From: an uncultured Atopobium sp.
Lineage (GTDB): Bacteria > Actinomycetota > Coriobacteriia > Coriobacteriales > Atopobiaceae
NCBI GenBank assembly: GCA_916720015.1
Contig: CAKAPZ010000010.1
Coordinates: forward strand, 1 to 15,633
Direction of reading: 5' to 3'
DNA length: 15,633 nt
The notes under the pieces were generated by a model. That model had not been told where the DNA came from and did not search any database. It saw only the letters and a program-made list of their open reading frames with translations. The position numbers and the translations under genes are program-made. Shown piece by piece: positions 7,404 to 14,279 of the stretch. Within the stretch, counting starts at the first letter, position 1. Each line of letters begins with the position of its first letter.

Positions 7404-9405
7404 GCTTCCCCCTCTTTGGAAGTTCTTTCTCAAACGCTAAAACAATGCCACCAAGCGGAGGAACAGACAGTTCTACCGAATAATCTCTTCCATTCCATGC
7501 CACTGGCTTGGTGGAAAGTTTCTTAGTATTCACAATACCCGAACCGCCAAACTCTTTTGCGTCGGAATTGAATACTTCTTTCCACACGCCTGCAGAAGGC
7601 ATGCCTAAACGGAATTTCTGATGGGTTGCAACGTCAAAATTGATGAGAATAACCAGGTCCTCGGAAGGCTTTCTTCCGTGACGAACAAACGAGATGATTG
7701 ATTGCTCATTATTGTCTGCGTCAATCCAATCAAATCCACGGTTGTCGTAGGCATGCTGCCAAAGTCCTGGATGATTCTTATAGAAATGATTAAGGGCCTT
7801 AATAAATGCCTGCTGATGAGCGTGAGTTGGATACTCCTCAGTCAAGTAATACTCAATACCCTCGTAGTAGCGCCACTCAATAAACTGCGCAATCTCGTTG
7901 CCCATAAAGTTGAGCTTAGCGCCCGGATGAGTCATCTGATGAAGCGCCAAAGCCCTCATGCCAGCAAACTGTCTCCACCAATCTCCCGGCATGCGCTGAA
8001 TAAGACTGCACTTACCATGCACGACCTCGTCATGGCTGAGTGGCAGCACAAAATTCTCATTGAACTGATACATGCTGGAGAAGGTCAGAAGACGGTGGTT
8101 ACCTGGTCTATAAGGGAAATCAGTCTGACAATAGTGCAGCGTATCATTCATCCAGCCCATGTCCCACTTAAGGTTAAAGCCAAGTCCCCCAACCTCGGGA
8201 GGATAGGTAACCAGCGGCCATGCTGTGGACTCTTCTGCAATCATCAAAATATCGGGATGGTCTTTTTGAGCAGTCTCGTTGCAGAGACGCAAGAAAGCGC
8301 TTGCATCCAAATCTTCCTCTGTGCCCTTATGGTTAAAGCGCTTCTGGGAAGGATCGTCGATACCAAAATTCAAATACAACATGCTACTGACACCGTCAAC
8401 ACGAATGCCATCAGCGTGATAGTCATTCAGCCACATAAGCAGGTTAGAAACAAGGAAGCTTCTAACCTCACCACGAGTAAGATCAAACTTAAGAGTTCCC
8501 CAATTAGGATGCTCTTTTTCTTCAAAGAGCTTGGTACCATCAAACTCCGCTAGACCATGAGCATCTTTACAGAAGCCTCCTGGGACCCAGTCCAAAATGA
8601 CGCCAATACCAGCCTGATGACAGCAGTCAATAAAGTGTTTGAACTGGGCAGGATTGCCATACCTTGAGGTGGGAGCAAAATAACCCGTTACCTGATAACC
8701 CCAAGATCCATCAAAAGGATGCTCCATAACAGGGAGAAGCTCAATGTGGGTGTAGCCCATATCTTTAACATAGGCTACCAGCTCTTCTGAGAGGTCATCA
8801 TAGGTGTAGAAGGCATCTACGTTGGTGTCAAAATAGTCCTTGGGTTCTTCAGTCTGCTCTACAGTCTCTGTATCAGCAGAATCTTCCTCTTGGGCAGTCA
8901 GGTCAGTATGCTGCTTCCAGCTCCCAAGATGAACTTCAAAGATGTTAAGAGGACTATGCAGGAACTTAAGTGTTGCACGCCTTTTCATCCATGCTTCGTC
9001 TTCCCAAACGTACACGTCTGGGTCAAACGTAATAGATGCCGTATGTGGTCTGACCTCCGCATAGGTACCATAGGGGTCAGCCTTAAAAATCTTCTGTCCA
9101 GAAGCGGATACAATCAGGAATTTATACAATACTTCCGAGGTGATTCCTGGAATAAAACCTTCCCAGATTCCGCCATGATTTGAGCGAGAAAGAACGTTGA
9201 CGGTATCATCCCAATTATTAAAGTCTCCAACAACAGAGACAGAGGCTGCATTGGGGGCCCAAACCGCAAAATGATAACCTTCAACTCCATCTTCTTGAAC
9301 CGCAGGGTGTGCACCTAATTTCTTGTGACTCTGGAACCATTTTCCTTGCGCAAACAAGTATGCATCCTGGTCACTCACTGCTAACGATGCATTTAACTCT
9401 GCCAT
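7390..9405 (-). CDS. glgB: 1,4-alpha-glucan branching enzyme (GH13), divergent active-site region I
   Basis: Forms alpha-1,6 branches by moving an alpha-1,4 segment (EC 2.4.1.18). With start ATG 9405 it has 671 residues. A CBM48-type domain (about 31-130, with FAVWAPNAASVSVVGDFNNWD at 46-66) precedes the barrel and the C-terminal beta domain. Catalytic residues by family alignment are nucleophile Asp337 (GIRVDGVSSM), acid/base Glu391 (MIAEESTAWP) and Asp459 (LSHDEVVHGK). Oddities: region I reads DWVPGGFCKDAHGL (272-285), with Gly277 where the family has His. There is an acidic insertion at about 170-196 after HLGSW, and the segment after region II (345-371) is unlike the family norm. The first in-frame ATG (9423) lacks a ribosome binding site, whereas GGGGGTGA lies 2 nt before ATG 9405. 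First gene of the glg cluster. The family call is sure; normal activity is not. Confidence 0.94.
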   Translation of the reverse strand: MAELNASLAVSDQDAYLFAQGKWFQSHKKLGAHPAVQEDGVEGYHFAVWAPNAASVSVVGDFNNWDDTVNVLSRSNHGGIWEGFIPGITSEVLYKFLIVSASGQKIFKADPYGTYAEVRPHTASITFDPDVYVWEDEAWMKRRATLKFLHSPLNIFEVHLGSWKQHTDLTAQEEDSADTETVEQTEEPKDYFDTNVDAFYTYDDLSEELVAYVKDMGYTHIELLPVMEHPFDGSWGYQVTGYFAPTSRYGNPAQFKHFIDCCHQAGIGVILDWVPGGFCKDAHGLAEFDGTKLFEEKEHPNWGTLKFDLTRGEVRSFLVSNLLMWLNDYHADGIRVDGVSSMLYLNFGIDDPSQKRFNHKGTEEDLDASAFLRLCNETAQKDHPDILMIAEESTAWPLVTYPPEVGGLGFNLKWDMGWMNDTLHYCQTDFPYRPGNHRLLTFSSMYQFNENFVLPLSHDEVVHGKCSLIQRMPGDWWRQFAGMRALALHQMTHPGAKLNFMGNEIAQFIEWRYYEGIEYYLTEEYPTHAHQQAFIKALNHFYKNHPGLWQHAYDNRGFDWIDADNNEQSIISFVRHGRKPSEDLVILINFDVATHQKFRLGMPSAGVWKEVFNSDAKEFGGSGIVNTKKLSTKPVAWNGRDYSVELSVPPLGGIVLAFEKELPKRGKHGRK
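7408..7415 (-). promoter_or_regulatory. glgP ribosome binding site inside the end of glgB
   Basis: AGAGGGGG on the minus strand, 4 nt before ATG 7403. It decides the glgP start (MAVNNGQ) over the longer frame from 7433, and it lies within the last codons of glgB, which favours translational coupling. Confidence 0.75.
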
Positions 9406-9407
9406 AC

Positions 9408-9415
9408 TCACCCCC
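9408..9415 (-). promoter_or_regulatory. glgB ribosome binding site that sets the start
   Basis: GGGGGTGA on the minus strand differs by one base from the ideal GGAGGTGA and ends 2 nt before ATG 9405. It would be inside the coding sequence if ATG 9423 were used, and 9423 has no comparable site upstream. Confidence 0.75.
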
Positions 9416-9423
9416 GCGCTCAT

Positions 9424-9620
9424 CTATGAATTCTACGCATTTTATAGATTTGTTATCCATAAATACTCGTAGTTGATAGTTACTAAGATAAACCATTACA
9501 AGGTAAAACACGGTGACAAACAGTCAATATGACTTTCACCGATAAAAAACGACCGTACGCGTTATTTTTTGTTTTCACCGATTTTTGTTAATAATAGTGA
9601 ATAAAAATTGCAACTAAAAG
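9424..9620 (-). promoter_or_regulatory. Probable glg operon control region (no gene seen)
   Basis: This AT-rich stretch lies between the terminator of the upstream operon and glgB. With its flanks, the gene-free gap is about 340 nt (9406-9745). I find no convincing ORF or RNA gene. Because the previous operon ends at a strong terminator, the glg promoter should be here. TTGACT (complement of 9522-9527) and TATAAA (complement of 9441-9446) are possible promoter elements, but neither has a partner at standard spacing, so I do not assign a promoter. Repeats and a dyad in the middle are listed separately. Confidence 0.5.
9511..9582. repeat. Two direct copies of TTTCACCGAT and one inverted CGGTGA core around an A/T-tract dyad
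   Basis: TTTCACCGAT occurs at 9534-9543 and again at 9573-9582, 39 nt apart start to start. The core CGGTGA appears in the opposite orientation at 9511-9516. Between the two direct copies lies an imperfect dyad (9544-9570): AAAAAACG, an 8-nt centre, then CGTT, A and TTTTTT. The cluster sits 130-180 nt upstream of glgB. It looks like a regulator-binding array, but I recognise no specific operator. Confidence 0.5.
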
Positions 9621-9652
9621 AAATGGCAGCTTATCCAAATAAACTGCCATTT
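9621..9652 (-). terminator. Intrinsic terminator of the pheS-pheT-PLC-dehydrogenase operon
   Basis: Read on the minus strand, AAATGGCAG (complement of 9644-9652) pairs with CTGCCATTT (complement of 9621-9629). The inner UUUAU/AUAAG bases also pair (one G-U), closing a UUGG tetraloop, so the stem is uninterrupted at 14 bp. CUUUU follows. It lies about 95 nt after the dehydrogenase stop and separates it from the glg cluster. Confidence 0.8.
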
Positions 9653-9745
9653 GATACATAAACTTTTTATATAACCGTGAAGCGACTTAAGAAAGCTGGC
9701 TTCTACAAGTCCTCTTCCTAAAGTGATTCTTCAGATTACTTGCAA

Positions 9746-10972
9746 CTACATCTTGCGTGGTACAGCCGTCTCAACTGAAGGAGCATGTGCAGCAATTACA
9801 TCAAGAGCTGCTGTCTCTTGGTCCTTCTCGCCAGAAGCAACTGCCCTACCGTATGCGTCGGTATCAAGAATTGCCTGGCGGAAGCGATCAGTTGTAAATC
9901 CATAAGGAGCGCGACCCCACTCGTTGGTCTTCTGAGCTCGCTCAACAATGATGTCCAGGTCAGCATCAACTGATTCTGGAGTAATGTCCAGATTGGCCAA
10001 GGTGGTTGGGAGACCAAGCTTTCTATTAAGCGCCACCTGCTCCTCAAGTGCCTTAAGGTTGCCGTCAAAGGCGTAAAGAACGCAGGTACCAAAGGAAACA
10101 ACCTCACCATGAAGGTGTTTCTCGCCACGCTCGCCCAGAGCAGTAAAGGCATTGTAGAAGGCATGAGCGGTTGAGGAATTGAAGTAATACGCACCGCGCT
10201 CAGCACCAATGTTGGTGGTCATGTTAGACACAACACCAGCGGTAATGATGATGTTAAGAACAACGTTTTCAAATGCTTCAGAAACAATACCAGCACGCTT
10301 GTCTACAAGTGCCTGCTCTGCGTTGTCAAACAGAGGTTCAATACAAGCGCCTGCGGCAAGAGCGCGACCCATAAGAGGGCTGTGGAGCAGCTCAACTTCT
10401 CTGGAAGAAAGTTCAACCTCAGGACCCTTAGAGAAGGCATCGCCAATTCCTGCCCAGAAGTACTCATCCGGACTCTCTGCAATAATCTGCGTATCAATAA
10501 AGGTATGAACGGGCAGCTCAGCAGGAATGAAGTACGTATCTGCAGAACCGTCTTCTTTATAGAAAACAGCAATTCTTGTTACAGGAGCGCAGTTAGAAGC
10601 AAGTGTTGGGAAGGTAAAGTATGGCTTGTCCAGGATAGTTGCAATCTCTTTACCCTCATCAATTGCACGACCACCGCCAACAAGGAAGAGCATATCAGCA
10701 GCAATAACCTCAGGCATTGCTGCAATTTTCTTGGCATTTGCGTGCGTAGAGTTAGTGCCGTAAGAAATCCAAGAAGAAATAGAAACCTCAGAACCCGCAA
10801 GTGCAGCCTCAAGCTTTGGACGTGCCTTCTCCATTGCAGTTGGTCCACCAATGACTACTGCATTTTTGCCAAAGCGCTTAACAATGTGCAGTACCGACTT
10901 ATAAGCATCAACACCAATGGTGTATGAAGGCAGATACTCCGTAAATGTTCCGCGAGATTCCATCTTTTCCAT
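9746..10972 (-). CDS. Iron-containing alcohol dehydrogenase family protein, GldA/YbdH-like
   Basis: Predicted NAD(P)-dependent, metal-dependent dehydrogenase of the glycerol dehydrogenase branch, cytoplasmic; substrate unknown. It has 408 residues, a little longer than the roughly 365 of GldA. The nucleotide-binding glycine motif is LVGGGRAIDEGKE (97-109). Likely metal ligands are Asp178 (GIGDAFSK), His270 (STAHAFYNAF) and His288 (KHLHGEVVSFG). Where glycerol dehydrogenases have DAP in the substrate pocket, this protein reads SNCAP (126-130, Cys128). That resembles, from memory, E. coli YbdH/HcxA more than GldA. The start is ATG 10972, which has GGAGG 5 nt upstream; the in-frame TTG at 10984 would absorb that site. 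It follows the phospholipase C-like gene by about 51 nt and is the last gene before the terminator. A link to phenylalanine charging is positional only. Confidence 0.85.
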   Translation of the reverse strand: MEKMESRGTFTEYLPSYTIGVDAYKSVLHIVKRFGKNAVVIGGPTAMEKARPKLEAALAGSEVSISSWISYGTNSTHANAKKIAAMPEVIAADMLFLVGGGRAIDEGKEIATILDKPYFTFPTLASNCAPVTRIAVFYKEDGSADTYFIPAELPVHTFIDTQIIAESPDEYFWAGIGDAFSKGPEVELSSREVELLHSPLMGRALAAGACIEPLFDNAEQALVDKRAGIVSEAFENVVLNIIITAGVVSNMTTNIGAERGAYYFNSSTAHAFYNAFTALGERGEKHLHGEVVSFGTCVLYAFDGNLKALEEQVALNRKLGLPTTLANLDITPESVDADLDIIVERAQKTNEWGRAPYGFTTDRFRQAILDTDAYGRAVASGEKDQETAALDVIAAHAPSVETAVPRKM

Positions 10973-10977
10973 AGCGT

Positions 10978-10982
10978 CCTCC
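10978..10982 (-). promoter_or_regulatory. Ribosome binding site fixing the dehydrogenase start
   Basis: GGAGG on the minus strand, 5 nt before ATG 10972. The next in-frame ATG (10963) would be 14 nt away, and the TTG at 10984 overlaps the site itself, so 10972 is the best start. Confidence 0.8.
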
Positions 10983-11023
10983 AAAACCTATCTCAGAAAA
11001 GCGAGAATATAACTTTAACTGAA

Positions 11024-11770
11024 CTAGTTATGTTTTTGCAGCATAAATCCTTGAACGAGCGTTTCCTCTGCCTCTTTATAGGCTGACGAGAAAAACTCTG
11101 TATCAAGCATTTGATACTGCGGGGAGCTCACACTATTCTGGCGATTCTCCTCCGCAATGCGCTGTATAACCTGAAGTGTTTGCTCAACATCTGAATGCGT
11201 AAATCCATACTGTGGATGAGCAGCAGCAACTGCAAAGAGCTCATCAGATGCTTCTGGCAGGCGATTCATAACAAGCGAGCGCCCGTAAACATCAAAATCT
11301 GCTTGCTTACGAATACGTGCATCTTCTCCTGTCGGAATATGATGAGCACGCAAAAATGCCCGTGTATGAGCGTTATACACGTGGTCGCAAACAAGGTGAC
11401 ACCAAATGCCCACGAAAAACTCTCTAAGCTGGCGCTGATCTACTAAGCTGCGCTGCTCAGGTGAACAATACGATACATTTGGCTGAATAAAGTCAGTCTG
11501 TAGCAGATACTCAGCAGGATTAAGACCACCCATAAAATTACGCTGATACCGCTTATAACTTGGAATAGGCAAACTTCCTGGGTATGACTGATGGCTTCGA
11601 CCGTATCTCACCTTGTGAGAATAGCCTGGAACCATAAAGCCAATGTGTACATCAGGCGCAACGTTTCCAAGCAGAAATGCATCAGGGTAGTGAATATCTA
11701 CACCCAAGTAACCGGCTCCTTTCTCAAGGAGCCGGTCAGCATGAGCAATATGTACGTTCCAACTTGGCAC
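11024..11770 (-). CDS. Zinc-dependent phospholipase C-like protein of unknown role
   Basis: A 248-residue protein starting at GTG 11770, 13 nt after the pheT stop, with a modest AGGT eight nt upstream. A longer open frame reaching back to 11953 lies inside pheT in another frame and gives unlikely sequence, so I reject that extension. The pattern fits the zinc-dependent phospholipase C / S1-P1-nuclease-like alpha-helical fold: N-terminal PSWNVHIAH (2-10, His7 and His10), GNVAPD (35-40), RSH (58-60), then GIWCHLVCDHVYN (121-133, His125 and Asp129) and QADFDVYGR (156-164). There is no signal peptide or membrane segment, unlike secreted phospholipases, so it probably acts inside the cell. Family assignment is from memory of similar short proteins in Gram-positive genomes; substrate and role are unknown. 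It appears to share the T-box-controlled transcript. Confidence 0.75.
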   Translation of the reverse strand: MPSWNVHIAHADRLLEKGAGYLGVDIHYPDAFLLGNVAPDVHIGFMVPGYSHKVRYGRSHQSYPGSLPIPSYKRYQRNFMGGLNPAEYLLQTDFIQPNVSYCSPEQRSLVDQRQLREFFVGIWCHLVCDHVYNAHTRAFLRAHHIPTGEDARIRKQADFDVYGRSLVMNRLPEASDELFAVAAAHPQYGFTHSDVEQTLQVIQRIAEENRQNSVSSPQYQMLDTEFFSSAYKEAEETLVQGFMLQKHN

Positions 11771-11783
11771 TACAATTACCTGC

Positions 11784-14243
11784 TTATCCGCGAATTTCGC
11801 CGCCGGTAGAACGAAGGACCTTCTCCACAAGCTTAGTGTGGGTTTTCTCGACCTCTTCCGAAGTAAGCGTTCTGTCGTCTGCGCGATACGTAAGCGAGAA
11901 GGCCATGGACTTCTTGCCTTCACCAACACGCAGGGCATCGCGGTACACGTCAAAGAGTCTGATGTCGCAGAGGAGCTTGCCGCCTGCAGATTTTAAGCGC
12001 TGAATCAGTTGCTCAGCAGTAACGTTCTCGTCAACAACAAGTGCCAGGTCAATGGAGATGCCTGGGTAGGTTGGAGGTTCAACAATAGGAAGGTCTTTCT
12101 GGGCTAGACGCAAAAGTGACGCAACAGAAATCTCAAAGGCAATGACTGGAACCTCAATGTCAAAGTTCTGGAGCGACAAAGGATGAATGTTTCCAACCCA
12201 ACCGATTGTCTCGCTACCTGCAAGAATCTCGGCAGCGCGACCAGGCTGCAGCCAACCATATTGCTCTGGCTCAGCTACACGGAAACGAACCTTAGGGATG
12301 CGAAGTGCCTCAAGCAGACCCTCAACAATACCCTTGGCATCAAAGAAATCGTAGGCTGGATACTTAGCATTCCAAGCGTCATCTGCTGGACGACCAACCA
12401 ATACGCCACAGACATAGCTTGGCTCATCTGGCTGGCTCTTATCCTTATGTCCAAAGAGTACACGGCCCAGCTCATACATGGCAATATTAGAGACACCGTG
12501 AGCAAGGTTGTATGCAATAGAGCGCAGAAGACCTGGAACAATGGAGCGACGCATTTCAGACTGATCAGCAACAAGTGGGCTAATAACCTTTACCGGAACG
12601 CCTCTTCCCTCTTCGCTCATACCAAGCTTAGAGAGGTCATCTGGACTTGCGAACAAATATGACTTTGTCTCGTTGAGGCCAAGGGAGCGCAGCGTACGGC
12701 CAATCTTTCTGATCTGACGCTGATCTGAAGTCAAACCGCCTGCATGGTTTCTTGCTGCTGGAAGAGTTGCCTCAATATCACCTTCACCCCACAGGCGAAC
12801 AATCTCCTCAATAAGGTCAACCTCACGCGTAAGATCTGGGCGGTTTGTAGGAGATACAACGCTCAGCTCTCCGTTGTCTGCTGGAGCAACCTTGCAGCCA
12901 AGGCGCGTAAGGCGAGAAACCATAAACTCTTCTGGAATCTGAGCACCTGCAAGGGCGCAGACACGCCCTGGACGAAGCGTAATAGTTACTGCCTCTTTTA
13001 CCTTTGGATATACATCAACAATACCAGGACAAACCTCAGCACCACAGCACTCCTCAAAGAGAGCTGCTGCAATATCTGCAACAGATGCGCAGCCGTTTGG
13101 ATCCACAAGACGCTCGTAGCGAATAGAAGCCTCACTCATAAGGTCAAGGTTTCTACTGGTACGGCTAATGTGTCCATTATCAAAGACCGCAGACTCCAAA
13201 AGAACATCAACGGTATTCTCGGTAATTTCAGAATCCAAGCCGCCCATAACACCAGCAAGCGCAATAGGAGTTTTACCGTTATCAGTAATGACGGTCATAT
13301 CAGACGTGAGCTCACGGTCTTCTCCATCAAGCGTCACAATGTGCTCACCGTCTTCTGCGGCGCGAACCACAATGTGATACTTGCCATCTTCCTTGGTAAG
13401 TTTTCCAAGGTCAAAAGCGTGTAGAGGCTGGCCAGTCAGGTACATAACGTAGTTGGTAACGTCAACAACGTTGTTGATTGAGCGGCCACCACAAGCTGTA
13501 ACGCGACGAGCAAGCCACTCAGGGCTTGGACCAATCTTGACGTTACGAACCACGCGAGCGGTGTACCTTGAGCAGAGCTCGGGGTCAGCAATAGTAACAT
13601 CTACCTGCTCAGATGCATCTGCACCAGACTCAGAGGCAACACTTGGAAGCTCAATGTGGGTGTCGATGTCATACATTGCAGAAACCTCAACAGCCATACC
13701 TGTCATAGAGAGGCAGTCAGGACGGTTAGGGGTAATCTCACAATCAAGAACAACGTCAGACATGCCCAGGTAATCCGTAAGTGGCATACCAATTGGAGCA
13801 TCCTCAGGAAGAATCATAATGCCGCTCTGGTCATCGCCAAGACCCAGCTCGCGAGAAGAGCAGTTCATGCCGCAAGACTCAACGCCACGCAGCTTGGACT
13901 TTTTAATCTTAAAGTCTCCAGGAAGTACTGCACCAATCATTGCGGTAACAATGTGGTCTCCCTGATTAAAGTTCTGAGCTCCGCAAACAATCTGTAGAGG
14001 AACAGGATTTCCGTCCTTATCCACATTATTGTTGCCCACGTCAACGAGGGTAACGTACATGTGATCAGAATCAGGATGAGGCTCTTTGCTCACAACCTGA
14101 GCTGTAACAACATAATCAAGGTTAGCGCCAACACGCTCTACAGCTTCAACCTCAGTGCCCGTGCGCACAAACTCACGCTCAAGGTCTTTTGGGTCCTGAG
14201 GAAGATCAACGAGCGTCTTCAGCCATTCATAAGATACACGCAT
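11784..14243 (-). CDS. pheT: Phenylalanine--tRNA ligase beta subunit
   Basis: Beta chain of the alpha2beta2 phenylalanyl-tRNA synthetase (EC 6.1.1.20). It binds tRNA-Phe and contains the editing site. The length of 819 residues is typical of the long bacterial form. An N-terminal tRNA-binding OB domain (about 40-155) carries HPDSDHMYVTLVDVG (56-70), LQIVCGAQNF (83-92) and KLRGVESCGMNCSSRELGLG (117-136). B3/B4 and B5 regions follow, with EITPNRPDCLSMTGMA (169-184) and later SPTNRPDLTREVDLIEEIVR. The ferredoxin-like anticodon-binding domain occupies about 722-819 (YPGISIDLALVVDENV through SLTYRADDRTLTSEEV). AAAGG lies 7 nt before ATG 14243. It starts 30 nt after the pheS stop, across a short inverted repeat. 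The call is certain. Confidence 0.98.
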   Translation of the reverse strand: MRVSYEWLKTLVDLPQDPKDLEREFVRTGTEVEAVERVGANLDYVVTAQVVSKEPHPDSDHMYVTLVDVGNNNVDKDGNPVPLQIVCGAQNFNQGDHIVTAMIGAVLPGDFKIKKSKLRGVESCGMNCSSRELGLGDDQSGIMILPEDAPIGMPLTDYLGMSDVVLDCEITPNRPDCLSMTGMAVEVSAMYDIDTHIELPSVASESGADASEQVDVTIADPELCSRYTARVVRNVKIGPSPEWLARRVTACGGRSINNVVDVTNYVMYLTGQPLHAFDLGKLTKEDGKYHIVVRAAEDGEHIVTLDGEDRELTSDMTVITDNGKTPIALAGVMGGLDSEITENTVDVLLESAVFDNGHISRTSRNLDLMSEASIRYERLVDPNGCASVADIAAALFEECCGAEVCPGIVDVYPKVKEAVTITLRPGRVCALAGAQIPEEFMVSRLTRLGCKVAPADNGELSVVSPTNRPDLTREVDLIEEIVRLWGEGDIEATLPAARNHAGGLTSDQRQIRKIGRTLRSLGLNETKSYLFASPDDLSKLGMSEEGRGVPVKVISPLVADQSEMRRSIVPGLLRSIAYNLAHGVSNIAMYELGRVLFGHKDKSQPDEPSYVCGVLVGRPADDAWNAKYPAYDFFDAKGIVEGLLEALRIPKVRFRVAEPEQYGWLQPGRAAEILAGSETIGWVGNIHPLSLQNFDIEVPVIAFEISVASLLRLAQKDLPIVEPPTYPGISIDLALVVDENVTAEQLIQRLKSAGGKLLCDIRLFDVYRDALRVGEGKKSMAFSLTYRADDRTLTSEEVEKTHTKLVEKVLRSTGGEIRG

Positions 14244-14253
14244 GTGATTGCCT

Positions 14254-14279
14254 TTCTAATAAGACGCCGATGATTAGAA
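14254..14279 (-). repeat. Inverted repeat in the pheS-pheT gap
   Basis: TTCTAAT (14254-14260) and ATTAGAA (14273-14279) are perfect 7-nt complementary arms around 12 nt. In the mRNA the hairpin would take in the pheS stop codon and end against the AAAGG ribosome binding site of pheT. Its AU-rich stem is weak, so a role in pheT initiation is only possible. Confidence 0.4.

Noticed and set aside
7702..8553. 283-codon open frame on the plus strand
   Set aside because: It lies wholly antisense to glgB, whose family motifs are certain. The predicted product has no recognisable features and no ribosome binding site context.
9495..9527. Promoter TTGACT with TGTAAT for glgB
   Set aside because: The spacing is 21 nt, too long for a normal sigma-70-type promoter.
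9544..9570. Possible second terminator before glgB
   Set aside because: The A/T-tract dyad gives only a 4-bp GC-containing stem with an 8-nt loop. It fits a protein-binding site better, and a strong terminator already lies at 9621-9652.
11771..11953. N-terminal extension of the phospholipase C-like gene into pheT
   Set aside because: The extra 61 residues come from another frame of the anticodon-binding domain of pheT. The family signature PSWN..H..H begins right after GTG 11770.
12744..13424. 226-codon open frame on the plus strand
   Set aside because: It is antisense to pheT, with Cys- and Asn-rich sequence typical of a complementary-frame artefact.
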